Source: JALHTV01 sp049510055
GTDB taxonomy: Bacteria; Planctomycetota; Phycisphaerae; SM23-33
Length of the DNA stretch: 6,038 bases
Direction: 5' to 3'
Assembly: GCA_049510055.1 (NCBI GenBank)
Contig: JBEKZI010000106.1
Location: forward strand, 1-6,038
The notes beneath the pieces were generated by a model that was given only the letters and a program-made list of their open reading frames with translations, was not told where the DNA came from and did no database searches. The position numbers and the translations under genes are program-made. How positions within the stretch are numbered: position 1 is the stretch's first letter; every line of letters begins with the position of its first letter. Shown in pieces: positions 1-6,038 of this stretch.

Positions 1-801
1 GAAACGGCCGCACATGGCCGCATCGTGGCCGGGCGGGTCGTCCTGGCCTGCGGCGGGAAAAGTTGGCCGACACTCGGCGGCACCGGCGGCGGCTATGCGT
101 TGGCACGGCAGGCGGGTCTGATTATTCGCGAGCCGCTGCCGGCGCTGGTGCCGCTGGTCACGCGGCAGCGATGGCCGGGGCGGCTGGCCGGCGTAAGCCT
201 GCATGACGCGCGCGTGTGGATCGACGCACGCGGCGAGGACAAGGCCGGACGGACGGGCGACATCCTGCTGACCCATCGTGGTCTGTCCGGCCCGGCCGTG
301 CTGGACATCTCCGGCCGGGTCGCGGAGCTGCTGCGGCGAGGGCCGGTGCCGCTGAAGATCGAGCTGGTCGCCGGCATGGACGCCGCCCGCTGGGTTCGGC
401 GGCTGGAGGATTGGCGCCGCTCCGCCGGCCGACGCGGCGTGGCCGGCCTGTTGCAGGACCACCTGCCGCGGTCATTGTGCGAGGTGCTGTGCGAGCTGGC
501 CGGCGTGAAGGAGCGGACCTCGGCCGCCCACCTGCCCGCGGCCGAGCGCGACGCCCTGGCCAAAATCCTGGGCGGGCTGGAACTGACCGTCACGGCCACC
601 GAAGGGTTCGGCGTCGCCTTCGTGACGCGAGGCGGCGTGGACCTCAAAGGCGTAGAGCCCGACACCCTCCAGAGCCGCACGCTGGAGGGGCTGTTTCTGG
701 CGGGAGAAATGCTGGACCTGGACGGGCCCAGCGGCGGCTTCAACCTTCAGTGGGCCTTTGCCAGCGGCTGGTTGGCGGGTAAGTCCGCCGCCCGTCCGTG
801 A
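1..801 (+). CDS. HI0933/BaiN-family flavoprotein, NAD(P)/FAD-dependent oxidoreductase (5' partial)
   Basis: The reading frame is open from base 1 and ends at TGA 799-801, giving 266 residues; the family is usually about 390-420, so the N-terminal FAD-binding Rossmann segment lies outside the window. Visible family marks, numbered from base 1, are the VVLACGGKSWPTLGGTGGGY block (residues 13-32, equivalent to the usual ATGGkSyP..GstGdGY), a middle substrate-side domain with LLTHRGLSGPAVLDIS, a GGVDLKGVEPDTLQSRTLEG stretch, and the C-terminal FAD-closing motif GLFLAGE (230-236) followed by GGFNLQWAFASG (245-256). Known members (YhiN, HI0933, BaiN) are soluble flavoproteins; BaiN has been assigned to bile-acid dehydroxylation but most members have no proven substrate, so no reaction is claimed. 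One deviation is Cys where Thr is usual in ATGG. The GTG at 25 is internal, not a start. The gene faces cstA tail to tail. Confidence 0.93.
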   Translation, partial: ETAAHGRIVAGRVVLACGGKSWPTLGGTGGGYALARQAGLIIREPLPALVPLVTRQRWPGRLAGVSLHDARVWIDARGEDKAGRTGDILLTHRGLSGPAVLDISGRVAELLRRGPVPLKIELVAGMDAARWVRRLEDWRRSAGRRGVAGLLQDHLPRSLCEVLCELAGVKERTSAAHLPAAERDALAKILGGLELTVTATEGFGVAFVTRGGVDLKGVEPDTLQSRTLEGLFLAGEMLDLDGPSGGFNLQWAFASGWLAGKSAARP

Positions 802-834
802 CGCTCCCTCCAAGCCGCGCCCCAGGCCGGTGAG

Positions 835-2700
835 CTAATCCGCCTCCACTTCCACTTCCGCCACAGGCAACGCCGGCGCCCGCAACAGAACCCACCATCG
901 CCGCACGGCATCCAGCGCAATGACGACCGTCAGGACCAACATAATGGAAGCCAGCACACACGCCAGCTTCAGCAGGAAGATCTCGCTGCCGCCCGTCCCG
1001 GGCTGAAAGGCCAGCCGCCACCAATCCCTCACGCTCTCCAGGCCGGCCGTCAGCACCGTCACCAGGACGAACACCCACGGAATGCCCGTGCAGAGGGCGT
1101 AGATTCGTTTGGGGGCGTGCTGAAGGATGTAGGTCGTGCCGACGGCCAGGGCGATGCTGGCCAGGAGCTGGTTGGAGATGCCCAGGATCCGCCACAGCGT
1201 GTCCAGGTTGCCGATGTACAGCAGGAATCCCCAAGCCAGGCACACCACGACGCTCATGACGACGTTCATCGCCCAGTTGGGCTTGTGCCCCAGGGCCGCC
1301 TTGGGCGTGATCTGGGCGACCGCCTCCTGGAAGACGAACCGGGCCACACGAGTGCCCGTCTCCAGAAGCGTCAGAATGAAGAGCGCCTCAAACATGATCA
1401 CGAAGTGGTACCAGTAGGAGGTCAGCGTCTTCATGCCCGGCAGGCGGGAGAACACCTTGGCCATGCCCACCGCCAGCGTGACCGCCCCGCCGGTTCGGCC
1501 GGCGAGCTTTTCGGCCGTGCCTTGCTCCAGGGCGGCGAATTCCTTTTCGCTCAAGTCCCAGTTGAGCTGCTGGCGGCCGGTGGTCACCAGCGCCGCGTAG
1601 CGGGCCGGCGGCACGTTGATCTTGAAGTAGTCGCCCGGTTCCAGGGCGCAGGCGGCCGTCAGGGCCGCGATGGCGACGAACCCTTCCACCACCATGGCCC
1701 CATAGCCGATGAGACGGATGTCGCGCTCGCGGTAGATCATTTTCGGCGTCGTGCCGGAAGCGACCAGGGAATGGAACCCCGAGATCGCACCGCACATGAT
1801 GACGATGCAGATGAACGGCCAGACGGGCCCGCCGATGATCGGCCCGCCGCCGCCCAGAAACGGCGTGGTCAGCGGCATCTTCAGCGTCGGATGCGCCAAG
1901 AGCAGTCCCGTCGCCAGCACCGCCATCACGCCGATTTTCATGTAGGAGCTCAGGTAGTCCCGCGGGCACATCAGCACCCACACCGGCAGCAGCGACGCCA
2001 CGCAGGCGTATGCCGGCAGCGCCACCGCCAACGTCTTGGCCGGAAGCATCAGCCAATGCCCCCACGCCGACACCGCGAACGTGCGGCCGAAGAACACGCC
2101 CAGCATCACGATCACGACGCCCACCACCGACGCCTCGCCCACCTTGCCCGGACGAATCTTGTACATCCACAAGCCCGTCAGCAGCGCCGCGGGAATCGTC
2201 AGGAGAATCGTGAACATGCCCCAGGAACTCTCCCCCAGCGCCTTGACCACGACATACGCCACGCTGGCCAGCGTGCAGATCACGATGAACAGCGTGGCCA
2301 CGGACGCCGCCAAGCCCGCCACCGGCCCGATCGTCCGGCCGGCGATGCGAGACAGCGACAGGCCGTCCTCGCGCGTGGACGCCCACAGGATGACGAAGTC
2401 TTGGACCGCCCCCGCCAGGCAGGCCCCCACGATGATCCAGGTGTAGCCCGGCAGAAAGCCCCACTGCGCCGCCAGCACCGGCCCGATGAGCGGCCCCGCC
2501 CCGGCGATGGCGGCAAAGTGGTGGCCGAACAACACCAGCCGGTGCGTGGGGTGATAATCCACGCCGTCCTTGAGGCGATGGGCCGGCGTCAGCCGCGCGT
2601 CATTGAGCGTCGCCACCCGGGCCGCCAGGAAGGCCGAATAGTACCGATAGCTCACCGCAAACAAGGCCAGAGCGGTAACGATAGGCCAAAAAGAGTTCAC
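835..2700 (-). CDS. cstA: CstA family carbon starvation protein, peptide/pyruvate transporter
   Basis: Complete 621-residue polytopic inner-membrane protein. CstA and its paralogue BtsT (YjiY) import peptides or pyruvate with a cation; the substrate here cannot be read from sequence. Family blocks in order: an N-terminal helix followed by YRYYSAFLA (18-26), the signature FGHHFAAIAGAGPLIGPVLA (58-77), AGAVQDFVILWASTREDGLS (96-115), PRDYLSSYMKIG (246-257), GAISGFHSLVASGTTPKMI (304-322), a hydrophilic loop (about 353-405), YHFVIMFEALFILTLLETGT (431-450) and LGISNQLLASIAL (506-518). I count roughly 15 or more hydrophobic segments. It is shorter than the E. coli proteins (about 700 residues), mainly at the tail, which ends with an acidic EVEVEAD. 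The start is GTG 2698-2700, chosen because MNSFWPIV directly precedes the first membrane helix; a GAGG lies four bases upstream. The stop is TAG. It has its own candidate promoter and a structured leader. The neighbouring minus-strand oxidoreductase ends 188 bases upstream. Confidence 0.95.
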   Translation of the reverse strand: MNSFWPIVTALALFAVSYRYYSAFLAARVATLNDARLTPAHRLKDGVDYHPTHRLVLFGHHFAAIAGAGPLIGPVLAAQWGFLPGYTWIIVGACLAGAVQDFVILWASTREDGLSLSRIAGRTIGPVAGLAASVATLFIVICTLASVAYVVVKALGESSWGMFTILLTIPAALLTGLWMYKIRPGKVGEASVVGVVIVMLGVFFGRTFAVSAWGHWLMLPAKTLAVALPAYACVASLLPVWVLMCPRDYLSSYMKIGVMAVLATGLLLAHPTLKMPLTTPFLGGGGPIIGGPVWPFICIVIMCGAISGFHSLVASGTTPKMIYRERDIRLIGYGAMVVEGFVAIAALTAACALEPGDYFKINVPPARYAALVTTGRQQLNWDLSEKEFAALEQGTAEKLAGRTGGAVTLAVGMAKVFSRLPGMKTLTSYWYHFVIMFEALFILTLLETGTRVARFVFQEAVAQITPKAALGHKPNWAMNVVMSVVVCLAWGFLLYIGNLDTLWRILGISNQLLASIALAVGTTYILQHAPKRIYALCTGIPWVFVLVTVLTAGLESVRDWWRLAFQPGTGGSEIFLLKLACVLASIMLVLTVVIALDAVRRWWVLLRAPALPVAEVEVEAD

Positions 2701-2704
2701 GAAA

Positions 2705-2708
2705 CCTC
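2705..2708 (-). promoter_or_regulatory. Ribosome binding site of cstA (GAGG)
   Basis: On the minus strand GAGG is followed by TTTC and then the GTG start of cstA. The 4-base spacing is shorter than usual, and with a GTG start this suggests modest initiation. It is the only Shine-Dalgarno-like match near this start. Confidence 0.5.
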
Positions 2709-2712
2709 GCTG

Positions 2713-2727
2713 CCAGGAATTGCCTGG
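2713..2727 (-). repeat. Short inverted repeat upstream of the cstA ribosome binding site
   Basis: CCAGG and CCTGG form perfect 5-base arms around a 5-base AT-rich centre. In the cstA mRNA this would be a small hairpin ending four bases before the GAGG. It could be a protein operator, a small translational hairpin, or chance; five-base arms are weak evidence in a GC-rich genome. Confidence 0.3.
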
Positions 2728-2746
2728 AACCGTTTGAAAACGCCTG

Positions 2747-2781
2747 AAAAAAGTCCGGAGCGGGAAGCTCCTGCTTGGACT
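2747..2781 (-). terminator. Intrinsic terminator-like hairpin with U-tract in the cstA leader
   Basis: Read on the minus strand, AGTCC (2777-2781) pairs with GGACT (2752-2756), and inside it GGAGC (2767-2771) pairs with GCTCC (2757-2761) around a TTCCC loop. A one-sided AAGCA bulge (2772-2776) separates the two 5-bp stems. The 3' arm runs directly into six T (2747-2752, the first also ending the stem). This is the layout of a Rho-independent terminator. It lies about 108 bases after the end of the upstream oxidoreductase gene and 46 bases before the cstA start. It may end the oxidoreductase transcript, act as an attenuator inside the cstA leader, or both. Confidence 0.6.
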
Positions 2782-2783
2782 AC

Positions 2784-2802
2784 GCCCGCGGCCGTCGCAG
2801 GC
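2784..2802 (-). promoter_or_regulatory. Upstream leader hairpin, possible antiterminator partner
   Basis: On the minus strand GCCTGC (2797-2802) can pair with GCGGGC (2784-2789) over a 7-base loop, with five Watson-Crick pairs and one G-U. It sits two bases before the terminator-like hairpin. The same CCTGC (2797-2801) is also complementary to GCAGG (2770-2774), which covers the bulge and the first two bases of the inner terminator stem, so the two folds would exclude each other. Pairing is visible in the sequence; a switching role is inference. I recognise no known riboswitch core. Confidence 0.3.
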
Positions 2803-2814
2803 TGATTGATATTT

Positions 2815-2842
2815 ATTTTACCACGGGACCGGCCTGGTTCAA
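2815..2842 (-). promoter_or_regulatory. Sigma70-like promoter for cstA
   Basis: On the minus strand a TTGAAC (-35, at 2837-2842; 4 of 6 to consensus) is followed after 16 bases by TAAAAT (-10, at 2815-2820; 5 of 6). It sits in the only strongly AT-rich pocket of this gap. Transcription would start near 2808, giving a leader of about 108 bases before the GTG of cstA. That leader would include both hairpins described separately. Confidence 0.55.
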
Positions 2843-2888
2843 CTTCCCGCCCCTGACCGCGCTAGACAACCCACCCGATGCGTGGAAC

Positions 2889-4097
2889 CTATCCGACAAT
2901 GGCGCCCGCCAGCTCCCGAGGCTGGATGGGCTTGGCGCCAAGAATCATCTGACGGGCGGCGTCGAGCTTGTTCCAGACGTTACACAGCATCACCCCACGG
3001 ACCCGGCCGCCTTGAAGGTAATAGACGACGCCGGTGTCGTTGACCTTCTGCCAGTCGGCGAACGTTTCCAGTTTGGAATTCACGTCCCCGACGGCTTCGT
3101 AACCGAACTTGAAAAGGTCGGAGTAGAAATACGGCATGTACGTGAAGGGTTCGCCCGCCCCGGCCATATTCCGCCCGGCGCATTTGCCCTCGGACAACGC
3201 GCCGTCCCAGTGCTCGATCCGCGTGCGGACGCCCAGGGCCTTGTAGGGGAAGCTGGCGTTGTCCCCGGCCGCGTAAATGTCCGGCTGGGCCGTCTGGAGA
3301 TATTCGTTGGCGACGATCCCGTTTTCGACCGCCAGGCCGGCCCCGGCGGCCAACTCAGTGGCTGGGGCAATGCCGATGCCGACAATCACCAGGTCGGCCT
3401 CGATCCGCCGGCCCTGCTTCGTTTGCACGGCCAGGCGGCTTCCCTCGCGGGCGATGCCGACGGAACGGTCCGCCGAAAAAATCTCGATTCCGCGCTGGCG
3501 ATACTGCTCCTGGATCGCGCGGCCCAGCTCGGCGGGGAAAACCCGATCGCAGAGATATTCACCGGGGAAGACCATCGTGACCGACACGTGGTTCATGTGG
3601 AGCGCGGCGGCGATTTCGGAGCCGATAAATCCCCCGCCGACCACCACGGCCGCTTTCCCCTCGGCCGCCTGCGGACGGACGGCCAGATAATCGTCCAGGA
3701 AGCGGTAATAGCACACCTCCGCCAAGTCTCCGCCGGGAATGTCCAGCCGCCGCGGGATGCCGCCGGTGGCCAGGAGCAGTTTTTCGAACGACACGACCTG
3801 GCCGGCGGAATCGGTCAGCGTTTTGCGGCCGGCGTCCAGGGAGACCACCGTGCGGGAAAGCGCCACCTCAACGCCGTGGCTGTCGTAAAATTCCTGGCCC
3901 TTGACGAAGATGTCCTGGACCTTTTTCTTGCCGAACCACAGTTGCTTGCTCAGCGGCGGGCGGTGATACGGGAGATGCTTTTCCGACGAGATCAGGAGGA
4001 TTCGGCCCTCTTGATCCACCTCGCGGATGCCCTCGACGGCCGATGCCCCGGCCAGACCGCCCCCGACGATCACGTAGCGGAACCTTTCAGCGGCCAT
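2889..4097 (-). CDS. AIF-like FAD-dependent NAD(P)H oxidoreductase (pyridine nucleotide-disulfide oxidoreductase family)
   Basis: Complete soluble flavoenzyme of 402 residues, predicted to pass electrons from NAD(P)H through FAD to an unknown acceptor. Domain order: an FAD Rossmann fold with VIVGGGLAGASA (9-20), the RPPLSK segment (46-51) that contacts FAD in ferredoxin and rubredoxin reductases, ATGG (110-113), an NAD(P)H Rossmann fold starting VVVGGGFIGSE (151-161), VGIGIAPATELA (239-250), and the second FAD motif IYAAGDNA (274-281), then EHW (295-297). The C-terminal region, with YSDLFKFGYEAVGDV (325-339) and a VYYLQGGRVRGVMLCNVWNK stretch (358-377), matches the tail of apoptosis-inducing factor and its bacterial relatives rather than the dimerisation domain of disulfide reductases. 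No redox CxxxxC pair or iron-sulfur motif is seen. The start is ATG 4095-4097, supported by AAAGGAAA at 4103-4110, about 5 bases upstream. The stop is TAG. Rubredoxin reductase or an NADH oxidase-like function are alternatives; no electron-carrier gene is nearby. Confidence 0.9.
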   Translation of the reverse strand: MAAERFRYVIVGGGLAGASAVEGIREVDQEGRILLISSEKHLPYHRPPLSKQLWFGKKKVQDIFVKGQEFYDSHGVEVALSRTVVSLDAGRKTLTDSAGQVVSFEKLLLATGGIPRRLDIPGGDLAEVCYYRFLDDYLAVRPQAAEGKAAVVVGGGFIGSEIAAALHMNHVSVTMVFPGEYLCDRVFPAELGRAIQEQYRQRGIEIFSADRSVGIAREGSRLAVQTKQGRRIEADLVIVGIGIAPATELAAGAGLAVENGIVANEYLQTAQPDIYAAGDNASFPYKALGVRTRIEHWDGALSEGKCAGRNMAGAGEPFTYMPYFYSDLFKFGYEAVGDVNSKLETFADWQKVNDTGVVYYLQGGRVRGVMLCNVWNKLDAARQMILGAKPIQPRELAGAIVG

Positions 4098-4126
4098 GAT
4101 CGTTTCCTTTCGCTGTGATACTATAC

Positions 4127-4142
4127 CGCTATAATCCTAGCG
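4127..4142. repeat. Inverted repeat over a TATAAT box in the divergent promoter region
   Basis: CGCTA, six bases, TAGCG: perfect 5-base arms. The plus strand reads TATAAT at 4130-4135, overlapping the left arm and the spacer, and the minus strand has TATAGT just to the left (4120-4125), a possible -10 for the oxidoreductase gene. I find no good -35 at proper spacing for either, so promoter calls stay weak. The position, 30 bases upstream of one start and 207 bases upstream of the other, fits an operator shared by divergent genes. Confidence 0.35.
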
Positions 4143-4187
4143 CTCGACATCACGTTTTTTCGCCGTTCCTTTCCGGTTGCACAAAGG

Positions 4188-4207
4188 CGCCCCGACGGCC
4201 AGGGGCG
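4188..4207. repeat. GC-rich hairpin in the divergent intergenic region
   Basis: CGCCCC (4188-4193) and GGGGCG (4202-4207) form six perfect GC pairs around an 8-base loop. No T-run follows on either strand, so it is not a Rho-independent terminator. If the kinase is transcribed from the TATAAT at 4130-4135, the hairpin would be in its 5' leader. The rest of the 252-base gap 4098-4349 holds no gene I can support. Confidence 0.3.
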
Positions 4208-4337
4208 TGCCGAGAAATGCCACTCCGCTGCACATCACGGGGACATGATTGGCTTCCGGCGGGCTGACCCTGTTCGCTATCATATAGATTTAGGTACGCA
4301 GTATCGGCTGTAAGGAAAGAACCCTTGTGGCAGCCGC

Positions 4338-4342
4338 AGGAG
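4338..4342 (+). promoter_or_regulatory. Ribosome binding site (AGGAG) that decides the kinase start
   Basis: AGGAG lies seven bases before an in-frame GTG at 4350-4352, which is optimal spacing. The next in-frame candidate, ATG 4365, has no Shine-Dalgarno-like sequence at a useful distance. The frame is closed upstream by TAA 4311-4313 and has no other start codon in between, so the choice is between these two. Confidence 0.6.
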
Positions 4343-4349
4343 CGGCCCT

Positions 4350-6038
4350 GTGGTCCCGACGTTCATGGCCAAACCCTTGAACATTCTGCTGATCGAGGAC
4401 AATCCCGCCGACGCGGAGCTGTTGCGGGATGTGCTGGCGCCCGAGGGGCACGCGACCTTGACGCGCGTCTCCGAACTGGCGGAAGGGCTGAAGGCGGCGC
4501 GCTGGGGGGCATTCGACGCCGTCCTTCTGGACTTGACGCTGCCGGATTCCTTCGGCCTGCAGACGATCTCCGACGCCGCGGCCGCGTTGCCCGCCATGCC
4601 GATCATCATCATGACGGGCCTGGCCGACGAAAGCGTGGCCCTGGAGGCCGTCCGTCGCGGCGCCCAGGACTATCTGCTCAAAGGTCAGACCGACCAGGCG
4701 ACGGTCCTGCGGGCCATCCGCTACGCCATCGACCGCAAGCAGGCGGAAGCGGCCCTGCAAAAAGCCCACGACGAGCTGGAGCATAAGGTCAAAGTTCGCA
4801 CGGCGGACCTGGCCGGGGCGGTGGAGGATTTGCAGGCGGAGGTCCGCCAACGGCTGGCGATCGAGCAGATCCTGCGAATGATCAACGAGTGCAACGAGGC
4901 GTTGGTGCGCGCGGAAGACGAACGGCAGATCACGCAGGACATCTGCCGCATTATCCTGGACGTGGGCGGCTACCGCATGGCGTGGGTGGGCTATGCCGAA
5001 GACGACCAGGCCAAGTCGGTTCGTCCGGTAGCCTCCGTGGGTTTCGAGGAAGGCTACCTGGAGAACGCCCGGATCACGTGGTCCGATACCGATCGCGGCC
5101 GCGGGCCGACCGGCTCGGCCATTCGCCTGAACCGGCCGTGCCTGGGCCGAAATTTCCTGACCGATCCGGAGCTGGCGCCGTGGCGTGACCAGGCGATCCA
5201 GCGCGGCTTTCGGTCGTCCATCGCCCTGCCGCTGGCGGCCGGCGGGAAGGCGTTCGGCGCCCTGACGATCTATGCGTCGCAACTGGAGGCCTTCGGCGAG
5301 GCGCAGGTGAAGGTCCTGGTGGAACTGGCCGACGACCTGGCCTTCGGCATCATGGCGCTCCGCACGCGCCAGGCGTTGCAGGATCGATCCGAGCAGCTCC
5401 GCCGGCTGGCCTCCCAGCTCACATTGGCGGAGCATCGCGAACGGCGGCGGCTGGCGGGGGTCCTTCACGACCACCTCCAGCAGCTCCTGGTGGGCGCCAA
5501 GTTCCGCCTGACGGCGTTGGAGCAGGCCCCCGACAAGGCGGTGCGGCAGGCGGCTGCGGAAATGGGCGACCTGATCGATCAATCCATCAAAGTCTCCCGA
5601 TCGCTGACGGGGGAACTTAGTCCGCCGGTCTTGCATGAAGGTGAACTTGTCCCGGCCCTGGAATGGCTGGCCCTTTGGATGCAGGAAAAGCACGGCCTGA
5701 CGGTGGAGCTGCGGGCGGGCGAAAATGCCGCCCCGGACACCGAAGACATGACCATTCTGCTTTTTCAATCCGTGCGCGAACTGCTGTTCAACGTCGCCAA
5801 GCACGCCAAGGCAAAGGTTGCCTGCGTCGAGGTGGCGCGGTGCGGCGACCAGATCCAGGTCGTCGTGAGCGACCAGGGCGCGGGCTTTGACGCCGAACGG
5901 CTTCGCATCAAGGGAGGCGCCTCCGGCGGCTTTGGGCTCTTCAGCATTCGAGAGCGGCTGGCCTTGTTGGGCGGGCAATTGGAGATCGCCAGCGCTCCCG
6001 GCCGAGGCAGCCGTTTTGTGCTGCGAGCTCCCCTTCAA
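4350..6038 (+). CDS. Hybrid sensor histidine kinase, receiver-GAF-HisKA_3-HATPase (3' partial)
   Basis: The frame is open to the window edge with no stop: 563 residues from GTG 4350, or 558 from ATG 4365. Numbering from GTG, an N-terminal receiver domain (about 10-130) keeps the acidic pair E16/D17, phospho-acceptor D61 in LLDLTLPD, T89 and K111. A charged helical linker (about 128-175, HDELEHKVKVRTADL) resembles a signalling coiled coil. A GAF domain follows (about 175-335, including GGYRMAWVGYAEDD and SSIALPLAAGGKAFGALTIY). The NarL-type dimerisation domain has ERRRLAGVLHDHLQQLL with phospho-acceptor H373. The ATPase domain has N-box N481 in RELLFNVAKHA, G1 DQGAGF (508-513) and GGFGLFSIRERL (526-537). 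All key residues are present, so an active cytoplasmic kinase is expected; no membrane segment or signal peptide is seen. The fold ends near LQ at the edge, so little is probably missing, though an extra C-terminal domain is possible. No partner regulator is in the window. The GAF ligand is unknown. Confidence 0.92.
   Translation, partial: MVPTFMAKPLNILLIEDNPADAELLRDVLAPEGHATLTRVSELAEGLKAARWGAFDAVLLDLTLPDSFGLQTISDAAAALPAMPIIIMTGLADESVALEAVRRGAQDYLLKGQTDQATVLRAIRYAIDRKQAEAALQKAHDELEHKVKVRTADLAGAVEDLQAEVRQRLAIEQILRMINECNEALVRAEDERQITQDICRIILDVGGYRMAWVGYAEDDQAKSVRPVASVGFEEGYLENARITWSDTDRGRGPTGSAIRLNRPCLGRNFLTDPELAPWRDQAIQRGFRSSIALPLAAGGKAFGALTIYASQLEAFGEAQVKVLVELADDLAFGIMALRTRQALQDRSEQLRRLASQLTLAEHRERRRLAGVLHDHLQQLLVGAKFRLTALEQAPDKAVRQAAAEMGDLIDQSIKVSRSLTGELSPPVLHEGELVPALEWLALWMQEKHGLTVELRAGENAAPDTEDMTILLFQSVRELLFNVAKHAKAKVACVEVARCGDQIQVVVSDQGAGFDAERLRIKGGASGGFGLFSIRERLALLGGQLEIASAPGRGSRFVLRAPLQ

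Noticed and set aside
802..834. Terminator between the convergent flavoprotein and cstA genes
   Set aside because: The 33-base gap is GC-rich, but I find no stem followed by a T-run on either strand.
1117..2805. Plus-strand open frame of 562 codons opposite cstA
   Set aside because: Antisense to a clear CstA protein; the product is dominated by R, H, Q and G and has no hydrophobic or domain structure. It is a codon-usage shadow.
2775..4118. Plus-strand open frame of 447 codons opposite the oxidoreductase
   Set aside because: Antisense to a protein with two intact Rossmann motifs. No ribosome binding site and no family resemblance were seen.
4147..4175. ECF sigma-factor promoter for the oxidoreductase (minus-strand GGAAC, 16 bases, GTCG)
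   Set aside because: The -35 resembles ECF GGAAC and the spacing is right, but the -10 is too short and GC-like to separate from chance and no ECF sigma gene is in the window.
4245..4292. Sigma70 promoter close to the kinase (TTGGCT with TATCAT or TATAGA)
   Set aside because: The -35-like TTGGCT at 4249-4254 is 23 or more bases from any -10-like hexamer, and no better -35 pairs with TATCAT or TATAGA.
4290..6038. Minus-strand open frame of 582 codons running through the whole kinase gene
   Set aside because: It is exactly antisense to a frame with complete receiver, GAF and kinase motifs. Its own product is low-complexity, rich in Q, R, G and H with no recognisable domain, as expected from the reverse strand of GC-rich coding DNA.

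Overview
The window is high-GC bacterial chromosome (I estimate well over 60% G+C by eye) with densely packed genes and a few AT-rich pockets where promoters would sit. I see no rRNA, tRNA, CRISPR array, insertion sequence, integrase or toxin-antitoxin pair. The gene set (CstA-type transporter, AIF-like flavoprotein, receiver-GAF-kinase hybrid, BaiN/HI0933 flavoprotein) is common in environmental GC-rich phyla. A planctomycete-like (Phycisphaerae-type) or deltaproteobacterial-type source would fit, but this is a guess from protein flavour, not a proven placement.

Layout: (a) 1-801, plus strand, the C-terminal two thirds of an HI0933/BaiN-family flavoprotein whose 5' end lies outside the window. 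(b) 835-2700, minus strand, a complete CstA family peptide/pyruvate transporter, convergent with (a) across only 33 bases. (c) 2701-2888, a 188-base gap holding a good sigma70-like promoter for cstA and, between promoter and start codon, two tandem hairpins, the second followed by a U-tract. (d) 2889-4097, minus strand, a complete AIF-like FAD/NAD(P)H oxidoreductase. (e) 4098-4349, a 252-base divergent control region with an inverted repeat over a perfect TATAAT, a second hairpin and no convincing gene. (f) 4350 to the window end, plus strand, a receiver-GAF-HisKA_3-HATPase hybrid histidine kinase, open at the right edge and without a stop codon in the window.

The genes do not form one obvious operon. 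The two middle genes run the same way but are separated by a terminator-like element and a promoter, so they are probably separate units. The kinase is divergent from the oxidoreductase and may share its control region. A regulatory link between the kinase and cstA is possible by analogy with two-component control of pyruvate transporters in enterobacteria, but nothing in the sequence shows it.

I found no clear previously undescribed system. The best lead is the structured leader in front of cstA, which could be a transcription attenuator. Next are the domain order and start codon of the hybrid kinase and the inverted repeat in the divergent promoter region.
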